Assembly (NCBI RefSeq): GCF_017356015.1
Contig: NZ_JAFIQV010000035.1
Coordinates: forward strand, 1-64,000
Length of the DNA stretch: 64,000 nucleotides
DNA from: Azospirillum sp. SYSU D00513
GTDB taxonomy: Bacteria > Pseudomonadota > Alphaproteobacteria > Azospirillales > Azospirillaceae
Direction of reading: 5' to 3'
This document shows, one piece after another, positions 36,161 through 44,371 of this stretch; positions within the stretch are counted from its first letter, which is position 1, and the number at the start of each line of letters is the position of its first letter. Below the pieces are notes generated by a model. The model was given only the letters and a program-made list of their open reading frames with translations. It had not been told where the DNA came from and made no database searches. The translations under genes were made by a program, and so were the position numbers.

Positions 36161-36174
36161 TTGATTCAGATCAA
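36161..36174 (-). promoter_or_regulatory. FNR/FixK-type operator
   Basis: TTGAT-TCAG-ATCAA is a perfect inverted repeat matching the Crp/Fnr-family anaerobic box. It lies 63 bases upstream of the ATG of the small gene at 35790-36098, and 28 bases past the stop of the upstream paralog, so it points at the downstream gene. Confidence 0.7.
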
Positions 36175-36201
36175 TCGGCCCGCACCAAATAAGGCGCGGC
36201 G

Positions 36202-36441
36202 TCAGCCCAACGCCTTGCCCGCGCGCAGCCGTTCCATCGTCGCGTGCAGCCGCCCGGTCTCCCGGATCGCCCAGGCGGCGACCTCATGCGCCCCTTTCTC
36301 CCCGTAACCCGCCCCCGCCACGAGCCTCGCCACCTCCATGCCCGCCTCCGAGGCGAGAACCGGGTGCGCCGCCCGGTCGGAGATCAGCATCCGCTTCGCC
36401 GCGTCCTTGATGACCTCGTAGATGAGATGAACCACATCCAA
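36202..36441 (-). CDS. Small hypothetical protein B (paralog of the gene at 35790)
   Basis: A 79-residue protein, MDVVHLIYEVIKDAAKRMLI then SDRAAHPVLASEAGMEVARL and a C-terminal ATMERLRAGKALG. It is alignable over its whole length with the neighbouring protein A, differing mainly by lacking that protein's tail. I recognise no domain family. Both genes run on the minus strand with a 103-base gap. Either tandem duplication or acquisition of a small operon would produce this arrangement. Protein length and helicity suggest a small adaptor or dimerising protein, but that is a guess. Confidence 0.7.
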   Translation of the reverse strand: MDVVHLIYEVIKDAAKRMLISDRAAHPVLASEAGMEVARLVAGAGYGEKGAHEVAAWAIRETGRLHATMERLRAGKALG

Positions 36442-36801
36442 CGCTCAGACCCTTCCCGCTGCGTCCCTTCCCCCCTCATACGCGCCCGGCGGCCAAGCGG
36501 ATCACCGGACGGCTTGGGGCACGAGGCTTGGCCGCCTGGCCTCGGCGCGGACAGCCGCACTCGCACATCCGCGCGGTGACGCGCCGTCCGGAGCGGAAGC
36601 CTCTGGTCGGGGTGAGAGCGCAAGCCTGTACGGCCACTTGCCGGGAAGACGCCCACGGCCTAACCTCATGGCGTCGAAAAAGGCGGACCGGTTTGGTTAG
36701 CCCGGTCGCCCCCTCGGGGGCTCTGGCTGGCGCGTCGGCGCCAAGTCCCGCGACGTGAACCCTGAGGCATGACGCTTCAGGGCAACGTTGGGGATTGTCC
36801 A
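36442..36801. other. 360-base region without a supported gene
   Basis: I find no gene with a plausible start and composition here. It contains GC-rich inverted repeats and, near 36707-36720, a perfect hairpin GCCCCCTCGGGGGC. It holds the promoters of protein B (minus) and the VOC gene (plus). Confidence 0.4.
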
Positions 36802-37224
36802 ATGCAACAGCAGATTTCGGTGATCACGCTGGGCGTCAGCGATCTTGCGCGGTCGCGGCGGTTTTACGTCGAAGGCTTCGGCTGGCGTCCGGTTTTCGAG
36901 AACGCGGAAATCATCTTCTATCAAATGAACGGCTTCGTTCTCGGCACGTGGCTGGAAACGGCTCTGGCGGCCGATACTGAACGAGAGCGGCTCTCCCGGC
37001 CGGGAGCCTTTTCCCTGGCCCACAATGCGCCCTCCCGCGAGGACGTGCAGCCCACGATGAACCGCCTTCTGCAGTTCGGCGGCCATCTGCTGAAAAGCCC
37101 CGTCGAACCCCCTCATGGCGGTTTCAGCGGCTATGTTTGCGATCCGGACGAACACGCATGGGAGATCGCCTGGAACCCCTTCTGGGCCATCGATCCTCAA
37201 GGCCATGTGACCTTCGGCACCTGA
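36802..37224 (+). CDS. VOC (glyoxalase/bleomycin-resistance fold) family protein
   Basis: A 140-residue cytoplasmic protein with two paired beta-alpha-beta-beta-beta modules. Family markers are ISVITLGVSDLARSRRFYVE and, in the second module, FSGYVCDPDEHAWEIAWNPF with metal-ligand-type acidic residues. Its substrate is unknown. The N-terminal ATG at 36769 is also in frame, but ATG 36802 has GGGGA seven bases upstream and gives the family's normal start. A terminator (37243-37270) separates it from the CRISPR array. Confidence 0.85.
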   Translation: MQQQISVITLGVSDLARSRRFYVEGFGWRPVFENAEIIFYQMNGFVLGTWLETALAADTERERLSRPGAFSLAHNAPSREDVQPTMNRLLQFGGHLLKSPVEPPHGGFSGYVCDPDEHAWEIAWNPFWAIDPQGHVTFGT

Positions 37225-37242
37225 CACCCACCTCGCCCAAGC

Positions 37243-37270
37243 CCCGCCGGCTGCCCGCTGGCGGGTTCTT
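37243..37270 (+). terminator. Terminator of the VOC gene
   Basis: The six-base stem CCCGCC (37243-37248) / GGCGGG (37260-37265) is followed by TTCTT, 18 bases after the VOC stop. Confidence 0.6.
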
Positions 37271-37323
37271 CATGCCCGGGCAGGTGAAGGAGCGACGGTC
37301 TTCCGGCGTGATCGTTGAATAGG

Positions 37324-39683
37324 TGGCTCATCCACGCTCCCGCACGGGGAGCGACGCTGGTTGGCCTCGTACTCGGCCATCATCGCAAAGTTTCAATCCA
37401 CGCTCCCGCACGGGGAGCGACCGGCTCTTGGCTCATCGAGCGCGCGCCCACCTGGTTTCGATCCACGCTCCCGCACGGGGAGCGACCGTCGTCGTCCGGC
37501 CAGATGTCCGGAGCGGTGTTGGTTTCAATCCACGCTCCCGCACGGGGAGCGACCGGCCCCTTGCCCAGCGCGTTCCCGATCCCCCACCAGTTTCAATCCA
37601 CGCTCCCGCACGGGGAGCGACTCCGTCGAGCGTCGGCATGTCTATGCGATGCTGGAGTTTCAATCCACGCTCCCGCACGGGGAGCGACCCTGGGCTTTTC
37701 CTGGTCATCCAGCCGTCTGGGGCGTTTCAATCCACGCTCCCGCACGGGGAGCGACAGGCCAAATGGTGGAGGCGGGGAGATTCGCAAGGTTTCAATCCAC
37801 GCTCCCGCACGGGGAGCGACAAGGGATCGCTCGCCCGTTTGTCGGTATCCACCGGGTTTCAATCCACGCTCCCGCACGGGGAGCGACAGAGCCACGGCCA
37901 GCTTTGCGTCATCCCAGGAGACGTTTCAATCCACGCTCCCGCACGGGGAGCGACGTCCGCGGCCTGGCCGGCCCGCATGAGCGCATTGTTTCAATCCACG
38001 CTCCCGCACGGGGAGCGACTGGCGAAATTCTCGCCCAGCGTCCAGACCATGTACTTGTTTCAATCCACGCTCCCGCACGGGGAGCGACCAGGACCTGGAG
38101 CCGGTCAGCGCGCGACACCGTGTTTCAATCCACGCTCCCGCACGGGGAGCGACGTGGGATGGAGTTGATGTGGCGGACTACCCTGGCGGTTTCAATCCAC
38201 GCTCCCGCACGGGGAGCGACCTGATCCAGGGGAGCCACACCATGGCCAAGCTGTTTCAATCCACGCTGCCGCACGGGGAGCGACCGGTCGCGTCGCTGAC
38301 GCGAAGGCCCTTGGCCCGGTTTCAATCCACGCTCCCGCACGGGGAGCGACCCGGCGATGGGCATGCCATCCCGATGGGCACGATGTTTCAATCCACGCTC
38401 CCGCACGGGGAGCGACCCGCTCAACCCCGCGCATCAGGTGATGCGGCTCGGTGGTTTCAATCCACGCTCCCGCACGGGGAGCGACGCCGGCTGCCGTCAG
38501 CTTGATGCTGGTCCGGCGCCCGTTTCAATCCACGCTCCCGCACGGGGAGCGACGGCACAACGGGATCCTTGACGGTGACAGCAGCGGTTTCAATCCACGC
38601 TCCCGCACGGGGAGCGACCACATGGTTCCTCGCCGCCTTGAGGGATGGCGTGTTTCAATCCACGCTCCCGCACGGGGAGCGACCCGCACGCTTCGGCATA
38701 TCGCACACTTCGGCAGGTTTCAATCCACGCTCCCGCACGGGGAGCGACGGCCCAGCAGGTGCGCCACCGCCGGCACGCACCAGTTTCAATCCACGCTCCC
38801 GCACGGGGAGCGACGGCCAGATGGTCGAGCGAGCCGAAGGCCAGCCACAGGTTTCAATCCACGCTCCCGCACGGGGAGCGACGTTGACGTCGGCCTGCCA
38901 GCCCTGCGCAAAAGCGGTGTTTCAATCCACGCTCCCGCACGGGGAGCGACTACCTCCGGGGCGGCGCCCACGACCTGCTCCATGTTTCAATCCACGCTCC
39001 CGCACGGGGAGCGACCCGGCACCCGCCATGAGGTCGCGCACGTCCACGTCGTTTCAATCCACGCTCCCGCACGGGGAGCGACTCCTCGACTTGGTCGCGG
39101 GCATCACGCATGGCGTCGGTTTCAATCCACGCTCCCGCACGGGGAGCGACATCAGCGTCCAGCCGGTCCTGGCGCAACGCCGGGAGTTTCAATCCACGCT
39201 CCCGCACGGGGAGCGACGATGATGACCGGCTACGCTTCCACGATCTGCGGCACGTTTCAATCCACGCTCCCGCACGGGGAGCGACGTGGATCGGGCAATC
39301 AGATCTTCAGCGCCCCGCAGGTTTCAATCCACGCTCCCGCACGGGGAGCGACTATGCGACCCGGCGGGACCTGGGGGGCATGCTGCGGTTTCAATCCACG
39401 CTCCCGCACGGGGAGCGACTCGCCGCGTCGGTCTTCGACAGGAACATGCCCGTGTTTCAATCCACGCTCCCGCACGGGGAGCGACCCCTGCGCTGCCGGC
39501 CGCCACAATCACGAGACATGTTTCAATCCACGCTCCCGCACGGGGAGCGACCTAATCCTCACGCGCCGGGCGCCCGGCAACCACAGTTTCAATCCACGCT
39601 CCCGCACGGGGAGCGACCGGCGCGGTAGCGGTGCTCGGCGGGGACGCGCGCGTTTCAATCCACGCTCCCGCACGGGGAGCGAC
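37324..39683 (-). CRISPR. CRISPR array, 36 repeats / 35 spacers, type I-C-like repeat
   Basis: A 32-base repeat (plus strand GTTTCAATCCACGC ... GGGGAGCGAC) occurs 36 times with unique spacers of 31-37 bases (mostly 33-36). On the minus strand it reads GTCGCTCCCC ... TGGATTGAAAC, the orientation and ending of type I-C repeats, with a central GCTCCC/GGGAGC hairpin. The leftmost repeat (37324-37355) has its first six plus-strand bases degenerated (TGGCTC for GTTTCA), as expected at the leader-distal end, so transcription runs right to left from a leader at about 39684. Two internal repeats have single changes: at 37453-37484 A to G, and at 38253-38284 C to G in the hairpin arm. Open frames through the array are artefacts of the repeats. 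No cas gene lies in the window. Confidence 0.98.
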
Positions 39684-40064
39684 AGCCTCTGTCTATCCAC
39701 TTGTCCAAGAACCAGAAATTCCCGCTTTCGCGCGAACCCCGCCTGCACAGCCTAACAGACCGGCGCTCCGTCCGCTGCCCCAATCCTTTAACCCATTGGA
39801 AATCCGGGCAAAATCGCCCCGCGTGAACCTCCCGGCATTTTCATGTCCGCTTGGGGTTCGCGCAACCTCGCCCTATTCTGTCGGAGCATCCCCAGGCAAC
39901 GGCCCACCGCCCGCTCGGAACGACTGCCCAGCATGGCGTTGCCGCTCCTCGAAACAGGCGTCCAACCCCGGGCCTCCATTAACCTATGTTAATTTGACTC
40001 GAAACGGTCAAGGCTGCATCAATGGGTCCGATCATGACGGCGTGACGGCACGGGACATCGGGTT
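39684..40064 (-). other. CRISPR leader and flanking non-coding region
   Basis: By orientation this is the leader side of the array. The first 180 bases are noticeably less GC-rich than the surroundings and contain ACAAGTGGATAGACAG next to repeat 36 and ATTTCTGG slightly further on (minus strand). Farther right, at 39978-39993, is a perfect inverted repeat ATTAAC-CTAT-GTTAAT upstream of the hypothetical gene at 40065. No protein gene with a good start is visible. Confidence 0.55.
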
Positions 40065-40322
40065 GTGGCGAGTGGCAAAGAAGATGAAGCGCCCCCTCCT
40101 CCAGCCCTTCCCGCCTTGCCGGCGGCGGCCGACCTCGCCGGCCTGCCGGCGGAGGAGTTGGAGCTTCGCCTGCAGGAAATCCGGGAATTGATCCTGCTGG
40201 ACATCGAGGCCACCGCCGGCCATCACCTGCGCCTGCTCTTCTGGGAACAGCACGCCCTGCGGCGCGAGAAGGCGCGCCGCATGAGGTCCGGCGCGACCGG
40301 TCACCCGCCCCAGGCCCGCTGA
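40065..40322 (+). CDS. Small hypothetical protein
   Basis: An 85-residue protein that I do not recognise. A Pro/Ala-rich N-terminus is followed by a helical, charged segment LPAEELELRLQEIRELILLD and AGHHLRLLFWEQHALRREKA. The start is GTG 40065; a Shine-Dalgarno is not clear. The coding character of the second half is convincing, the start less so. An inverted repeat with ATTAAC/GTTAAT arms lies 72 bases upstream and could be an operator. Confidence 0.5.
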   Translation: MASGKEDEAPPPPALPALPAAADLAGLPAEELELRLQEIRELILLDIEATAGHHLRLLFWEQHALRREKARRMRSGATGHPPQAR

Positions 40323-40417
40323 GCCATCCCGATGCTCCACAACTTCCTTACCCGATTTCACACCCCATTCCGTATGGGACCTGCTATGCAGGCAACCGCT
40401 GTTCGCTGGCTGGATAC

Positions 40418-40783
40418 ATGATGGACGCTTCTCCGCACATCCTCATCGCCGAAGACGAGGATCTCGTGGCGCTCGCCCTGGCGGGCATGCTGGAAGACCA
40501 TGGCTACCGGGTCACGGTGGCCCACAACGGGCTCGAAGCGCTGGAACTGGACGAATCGGACCCGGCGGCGCTGCTGGTGACGGACATGCGCATGCCGGTC
40601 ATGGACGGCAACAGCCTGATCCGGCTGATCCGCCAGCGCCGCTCCGGCCTGCCCATCGTCGTGATGACCGGCTACAGCGACAGCATCCCGCGCGAGGAGC
40701 CGGGCCGGCTGATCGTGCTGACCAAGCCCTTCATGACGGGCGCGCTGCTTAAGGCCATCGAGAACCTTCTCCAGCGCGGCTGA
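40418..40783 (+). CDS. Stand-alone receiver response regulator
   Basis: A 121-residue CheY-like receiver. It shows HILIAEDEDLVALALAGMLE with the acidic pair, the phosphoacceptor Asp in ALLVTDMRMPVMDGNSLI, the switch region VVMTGYSDSI and the conserved Lys in LTKPFMTGALL. There is no DNA-binding domain. The hybrid kinase gene starts 111 bases downstream on the same strand, so it is a candidate partner and may be in the same operon. The Met-Met start at 40418/40421 leaves a one-codon ambiguity. Confidence 0.88.
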   Translation: MMDASPHILIAEDEDLVALALAGMLEDHGYRVTVAHNGLEALELDESDPAALLVTDMRMPVMDGNSLIRLIRQRRSGLPIVVMTGYSDSIPREEPGRLIVLTKPFMTGALLKAIENLLQRG

Positions 40784-40894
40784 AGCCAACCACGCCAAGG
40801 CTCCGCCATGCCCCGCCGCACACGGCGCGCGTTCTTGACAGGGCCGGATGCGCCCACTCTATGCTGACGCATCGATCTTTCCAGGAGCAGTGAA

Positions 40895-42958
40895 GTGCGG
40901 CAGCGTTTGCTCCTCCTCCTTGTTGGAATGTTGCTGCCGCTCATCGCGCTGGCGGCCGGGGGCACCGTCTTCGCCCTGCGCGAACAGCAGGTCCGGCTGC
41001 GGGACGAGGCCGTCCGCCGCGCGGCGGAGGTCCTGGACCGCGTCGAGCGCGAGCTGTCCACCCAGATCGAACTGCTGAAGGTCCTCGCCCGGTCCCCGGC
41101 CCTGGACCCCACGCCCCCGGACCTCGCCGCCTTCCGGGAGGAGGCGGTCCGCTTCAAGTCCGAGTTGCCCCTGTGGGACCGCGTCATACTCGCCGCCCCG
41201 GAAGGCCATCAGCTGTTGAACACGGGCCTGCCCCCGGACTTCCCCCTGCCGGCGGTCGTGGACAGGGAAGGCCATGACAAGGTCGTCGCCACCCGGCAGG
41301 CGATCATCGGCAATCTGGCCGGCCCCGGCCCCTCCCAGCGCAGCCCCAACGGGATGCTCAGCGTCCGCGTTCCCGTGATTCACGATGGGGCGGTCACCCA
41401 CACGCTGGTCGCCACCGTCCGGCCCGACCGGCTCAAGGACATCCTGACCAGTTCCACCGGCCCCGCCTTCCGCGGCTTCCTGATCGACGGGGCCGGGCGC
41501 GTCGTCGTGGCGCCCAACGTGCCGGGGCGGGTCGGCGGGCTCGCCAGCGAGTCGACCGCGCGGGCTCGGGCTGAGGGGGGTGCCGGCGTTTATGACGGGG
41601 TGACGCCGGAGGGCACGCCCACCGTCACCGCCTACCGCACATCGGAGGCGACCGGCTGGTCGGCGCACGTCGCCCTGCCGCTGGACCTGTACCAGGAGCC
41701 CATCCGGCGTGCCGTCTGGCTGCTGGGCGCCGCCTGCCTCTCCACCCTCGTGCTGACCGGACTGTTCATCTGGCTGCTCCGGCGGGAAATCATCGCCGAC
41801 CGGCGCGAGGCCTCCGCCCGCGAGCGCACGGCCCGGATGGAGGCGCTCGGCCGCATGACGGGCGGCATCGCACACGACGTCAACAACCTGCTGATGGGCG
41901 TCCAGGGCAACGCGGAGGTGCTGCGCCTGCGGCTGCGCGCCCACGGCCTGACCGAGGATGCCCGGCTGGAGCGCTGCCTTGCGGCCATCGACATGGCGGT
42001 CGAAAAGGGCGCGCGGATGATGCGCGACCTGCTGGTCTTCTCCCGCGGGGGGACCGCCGGGCAGGTCACGACCTTCGACCCGGCGGCGCGCATCCGCGAC
42101 AATCTGGAACTGATCCGCCACTCCCTGCGCGGGGACATCGACCTCCGGCTCGACCTCGCCCCCGGCCTGCTGGTCCGCGTCGATCCGGTTCTCCTCGATC
42201 TGGCGCTCCTCAATCTCGCCGCCAACGCGCGCGACGCCATGCCGTCCGGGGGCACGCTCCGCATCCTCCTGCGCCGCGCGCCAGCCTCGACCCCATCCGA
42301 ACCGCCTGCGGTCGAGCTGTCGGTGGAGGACAATGGCGCCGGCATCCCCGCCGAAAGCCTGCCCCATGTCTTCGAGCCCTTCTTCACCACGAAGGATCTC
42401 GGAAAGGGCACCGGCCTGGGTCTCAGCCAGGTCTACGGCTTCGCCAGCGCCGCCGGTGGGACGGCCAGCGTGGCGAGCACCGTCGGCGCCGGCACCACCG
42501 TGACGGTCCGCATCCCCGAGGCCGCCCCCTCACCCGCCCCGGAACTCCCCGGCGACGTCATGACCGTCCGCGGCCTGCCGCCCGGCCTGCGCGTCATCCT
42601 CGCCGAGGACAACGACGACGTCCGCCAGGTCATCGCCGACGTGCTGACGGAATCCGGCTGCGAGGTGCGGCAGTTCACCGACGCCGCCTCCGCGCTGGAC
42701 GCCATCGGGCAAGGTGTCGGCGACGTGCTGGTTTCGGACATCCGCATGCCCGGCCCCCTGGACGGGCTCGGCCTCGCCAAGCGCCTGCGCGACGAGCGGG
42801 CGGGCTTCCCCGTCATCCTCATGTCCGGCTACAGCGAGATGGCCGCCGAGGCGGTGTCGCTGGGCATCCCGCTGATCCCCAAGCCCTTCGACCGGACCAG
42901 CCTCCTCGACGCCCTGCGGCGGGAGACGGCCGGACGCGCGGTTCCCGCCCTGCCCTGA
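40895..42958 (+). CDS. Membrane-anchored hybrid sensor histidine kinase with receiver
   Basis: A 687-residue kinase. An N-terminal membrane helix (LLLLLVGMLLPLIALAAGGT) and a second at about residues 270-295 (WLLGAACLSTLVLTGLFIWL) enclose a periplasmic Cache-like sensor of about 240 residues. The kinase has TGGIAHDVNNLLMGVQGNAE with the phosphoacceptor His, then NLAANARDAMPSGG, DNGAGIP and GKGTGLGLSQVYGF. The C-terminal receiver has its Asp in VLVSDIRMPGPLDGLG. Start GTG 40895 has AGGAG seven or eight bases upstream. The receiver-only protein encoded just upstream is its likely partner. Confidence 0.9.
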   Translation: MRQRLLLLLVGMLLPLIALAAGGTVFALREQQVRLRDEAVRRAAEVLDRVERELSTQIELLKVLARSPALDPTPPDLAAFREEAVRFKSELPLWDRVILAAPEGHQLLNTGLPPDFPLPAVVDREGHDKVVATRQAIIGNLAGPGPSQRSPNGMLSVRVPVIHDGAVTHTLVATVRPDRLKDILTSSTGPAFRGFLIDGAGRVVVAPNVPGRVGGLASESTARARAEGGAGVYDGVTPEGTPTVTAYRTSEATGWSAHVALPLDLYQEPIRRAVWLLGAACLSTLVLTGLFIWLLRREIIADRREASARERTARMEALGRMTGGIAHDVNNLLMGVQGNAEVLRLRLRAHGLTEDARLERCLAAIDMAVEKGARMMRDLLVFSRGGTAGQVTTFDPAARIRDNLELIRHSLRGDIDLRLDLAPGLLVRVDPVLLDLALLNLAANARDAMPSGGTLRILLRRAPASTPSEPPAVELSVEDNGAGIPAESLPHVFEPFFTTKDLGKGTGLGLSQVYGFASAAGGTASVASTVGAGTTVTVRIPEAAPSPAPELPGDVMTVRGLPPGLRVILAEDNDDVRQVIADVLTESGCEVRQFTDAASALDAIGQGVGDVLVSDIRMPGPLDGLGLAKRLRDERAGFPVILMSGYSEMAAEAVSLGIPLIPKPFDRTSLLDALRRETAGRAVPALP

Positions 42959-43021
42959 CGGCCGGAACACACCACCTTGGCCCGATGAGGGATCGCGCTT
43001 AGCCTTCCCCCCCGTACGGAA

Positions 43022-43510
43022 AGCGTCTCGCTGAACGGCACGCTCGCCGTCATGCGCCAGTCCACCGGCTCCGCCCCCGGCAGGACGGTCGCGGACCTGT
43101 TCGGCGTGACCACGATGCTCGCCCTGCTCCGCCGCGCGGAAAGCGGCAACACGGACGGCGAGGAGCTTGCCGGTGCCGACTGGACCCTGGAGGAGCGGCT
43201 TCGGTCGGCGCTGGCCCGCGCGCCGGCTTGGATGCGCGGTCGGAAGCGCGCAAGGACTGGGCCGGCCAGCGCAAGGCCGCCCAGGGCGGCATGCCGCGCG
43301 TCGCGATGGGCCTTGTGCAAGGGCCGCAGCGAGGACACGGACGGTGAAATTTTCGACGAACCGACGAATCATCTGGACCTCGACGCCGTCCAGGCGATCG
43401 AGGCGGGATTGCGCGCCTACGACGGCGCCCTGCTCGTGGTCAGCCACGACGAGGCGTTCGTCGAGGCCATCGGGATCACGCGCGGATTCGAATTGGGAGA
43501 AAAGCGTTGG
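43022..43510 (+). pseudogene. Decayed ABC-F family ATPase gene
   Basis: Pieces of an ABC-F (Uup/YheS-like) protein lie in different frames. One frame has SVSLNGTLAVMRQSTGSAPG and then RTVADLFGVTTMLALLRRAE up to WTLEERLRSALA. A second frame has GLDARSEARKDWAGQRKAAQ, resembling the inter-domain linker. The first frame resumes with IFDEPTNHLDLDAVQAIEAG and the terminal ALLVVSHDEAFVEAIG. The first Walker A, both signature LSGGQ motifs and the rest of the first Walker B are missing. Several deletions and at least one frameshift mean it cannot make a functional protein. Confidence 0.75.
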
Positions 43511-43753
43511 GCGCCGGGTGACCGGGAGCGGTGGCCGCCTCCCTCATTGAAGGCTTCCACCGCTGTCCGGGCGCACCGTGCCAAAGGAGAAGGAGGCCGC
43601 GCGCTCTCGGCCGTTGCTTGTATGACGCTGGTGACGCTCCGAGTAAGACCAGCCGCGCACATCCGCCCCTTTCAGGGCTCCCCCGCGCGTTGGGAAGGGG
43701 GAGAATGGTGCGTCGTCACGGAACCGGCAAGGGGTGGCAGCACGCCGCCGGCC

Positions 43754-43840
43754 CTACTGGGCGGCGAAGCAAATGACGTAAAGGGTAACGATCACGGTGG
43801 AAAGGGCTGCGCCCTCGGCCAGGGACCAGGCAAGGCTCAT
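43754..43840 (-). CDS. 28-residue putative membrane peptide
   Basis: The frame encodes MSLAWSLAEGAALSTVIVTL followed by YVICFAAQ, a short N-terminal polar part and one hydrophobic stretch long enough to cross a membrane. GAGGGAG lies seven bases before the ATG, which is better than most starts here. It is on the same strand as, and 75 bases past the stop of, the first of three tandem secreted-protein genes. I do not recognise it. The next gene downstream is the ABC-F remnant on the opposite strand. Confidence 0.5.
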   Translation of the reverse strand: MSLAWSLAEGAALSTVIVTLYVICFAAQ

Positions 43841-43915
43841 CGGAAACTCCCTCGCGGAAGGTGACGGGAGATCCCGGCCTGACAGCCGGGTCCCCGGATC
43901 AAGCGGGCGTCGCGG

Positions 43916-44251
43916 TCAGTGGGCTTCGGCGCGCAAGCCGACGATGCCCGCGTCCGAAACCTGGGGAGCCGAAACCACCGGCGCGGCGACGATGGCCGAG
44001 GAGGCGGACAGGCCAAGCCTGTTGCGGGCGAAGCTCAGTTGGTCCTGCGCTTGGTCCTGGTAGCCCCAGGCGCTCAGCGACCGGGCGGCGTTCAGCGCCG
44101 GGACGGCGGCTTCGCGGGCATCGCGCTCGGCAAGCTGGCTGGCGACCTGCGCCTCGGAGAGCTGCGAGGCGAAGTCGGCGGCGAAGCTCGTGCCCGACAG
44201 CAGGGCGATGGTGGACAGCGCGGCGGCGGCGATCGTGGTGCGGATGGTCAT
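43916..44251 (-). CDS. Tandem secreted small protein, copy 1
   Basis: A 111-residue protein with a Sec signal peptide (MTIRTTIAAAALSTIALLSG, cleavage after SFA) and a mature part of about 88 residues: ADFASQLSEAQVASQLAERD, then NAARSLSAWGYQDQAQDQLS and the conserved end GIVGLRAEAH. The family is unknown to me. It is closely related to copies 2 and 3 upstream. AAGGAGA before the ATG at 44251 supports translation. A leader hairpin (44306-44324) precedes it. A periplasmic or surface role is likely from the signal peptide. Confidence 0.8.
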   Translation of the reverse strand: MTIRTTIAAAALSTIALLSGTSFAADFASQLSEAQVASQLAERDAREAAVPALNAARSLSAWGYQDQAQDQLSFARNRLGLSASSAIVAAPVVSAPQVSDAGIVGLRAEAH

Positions 44252-44305
44252 GGAAGGTCTCCTTGAAGGTCGTGCCCCTAGGCGATGCGCCGGGGCCAAA
44301 GTGGT

Positions 44306-44324
44306 GGCCGGCGTTGTGCCGGCC
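44306..44324 (-). promoter_or_regulatory. Conserved leader hairpin, copy 1
   Basis: GGCCGGC/GCCGGCC arms enclose GTTGT. It sits 55 bases before the ATG of the 43916 gene; copy 2 has a matching hairpin at the same place. It may instead end the copy 2 transcript, though no T run follows. Confidence 0.4.
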
Positions 44325-44371
44325 GTTGAGGGAAGACTGCTGCTCGTTTCGGGACGGTAGGACCGTGGCGG

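Noticed and set aside
37315..39755. Long open frames through the CRISPR array, some over 400 codons
   Set aside because: They are translations of the 32-base repeats and change frame with spacer length. Peptides such as FNPRSRTGSD and QSTLPHGER repeat with each unit.
43531..43776. Plus-strand frame past the ABC-F remnant
   Set aside because: No ribosome binding site or recognisable protein character.
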